Below are positions 4,973 through 5,033 of a DNA stretch of 5,033 nt, in pieces. Made by a program: the position numbers and the translations under genes. How positions within the stretch are numbered: position 1 is the first letter of the stretch; each line of letters opens with the position of its first letter. The notes under the pieces were generated by a model, which was not told the DNA's origin, did no database searches, and saw only the letters and a list, made by a program, of their open reading frames with translations. Source of the DNA: Clostridia bacterium. Lineage in GTDB: Bacteria; Bacillota_A; Clostridia; Oscillospirales; CAG-382. The stretch lies in the NCBI GenBank assembly GCA_017615235.1, contig JAGAAM010000116.1:1-5033 (forward strand). The letters run 5' to 3'.

Positions 4973-5033
4973 TATTGATCAAATTTGGTTCGTCGGTGTG
5001 TTGACAACGGCTGCCGTTATAAAGCCCATTATC

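Larger units (their letters stand above)
4916..5033 (-). repeat. Long inverted repeat, copy B, ending at the tsaD start codon
   Basis: This is the inverted partner of 168-284. It contains the tsaD ATG and ribosome binding site, five heptads, the conserved TTTGATCAATAATAATTC stretch and GTTGTCAAC, read on the - strand. It has an extra local palindrome, AACGG (5006-5010) with CCGTT (5014-5018), which copy A lacks. The window ends inside it, so the remainder is unseen. Confidence 0.9.

Noticed and set aside
4936..5004. A 22-codon frame starting at the outer ATG of the hairpin before tsaD and running through the heptads
   Set aside because: The equivalent frame in copy A stops after nine codons and the GGAGG is on the other strand, so it is not conserved and has no ribosome binding site.
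5001..5022. TTGACA at 5001 with TTATAA at 5017 as an outward promoter on the + strand
   Set aside because: The spacing is 10 bases, far from 17, and no other -10 lies at a workable distance within the window.

Overview
The window looks like chromosomal DNA of a low-abundance or uncultured member of the Bacillota, most likely class Clostridia. The grounds are the gene set (a clostridial-type Xer recombinase, a bacterial FatA-like acyl-ACP thioesterase, an OGG1-type glycosylase, a DUF6062-like cysteine protein and TsaD), strong GGAGG ribosome binding sites, GC-rich genes and very AT-rich intergenic DNA. I cannot assign a genus from the sequence alone.

Layout, left to right. Positions 1-281 are a non-coding repeat element that carries 7-bp repeats (GAATTCA/GAATTAA) at both ends and runs directly into the ribosome binding site of the first gene. 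A two-gene operon follows on the + strand: a XerC/XerD-type tyrosine recombinase (282-1274) and, overlapping it by 4 bp, an acyl-ACP thioesterase (1271-1999). An 8-oxoguanine DNA glycosylase on the - strand (1983-2819) converges on the thioesterase with a 17-bp overlap of 3' ends. It is divergent from a DUF6062-like gene on the + strand (2843-3538) that starts with TTG. Only 23 bp separate those two starts, and one palindromic Shine-Dalgarno serves both. A 369-bp convergent intergenic region (3539-3907) holds a terminator for each flanking gene and, between them, a same-orientation cluster of DnaA-box sequences. The last gene, tsaD, is on the - strand (3908-4918). Upstream of it, from 4916 to the window end, lies a second, inverted copy of the repeat element found before xerC.

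The genes do not form one pathway. They are housekeeping functions: chromosome dimer resolution or site-specific recombination, fatty acid release, oxidative DNA repair, tRNA t6A modification, and one protein of unknown role. The unusual content is between the genes. The roughly 117-bp inverted repeat frames the window and supplies identical ribosome binding sites and start codons to xerC and tsaD; each of those sites lies inside a perfect 10-bp hairpin. The DnaA-box cluster in the convergent gap is the other strong signal, although the direction of its neighbours argues against a simple reading as oriC. I see no CRISPR array, tRNA, rRNA, insertion sequence or recognisable defence system.
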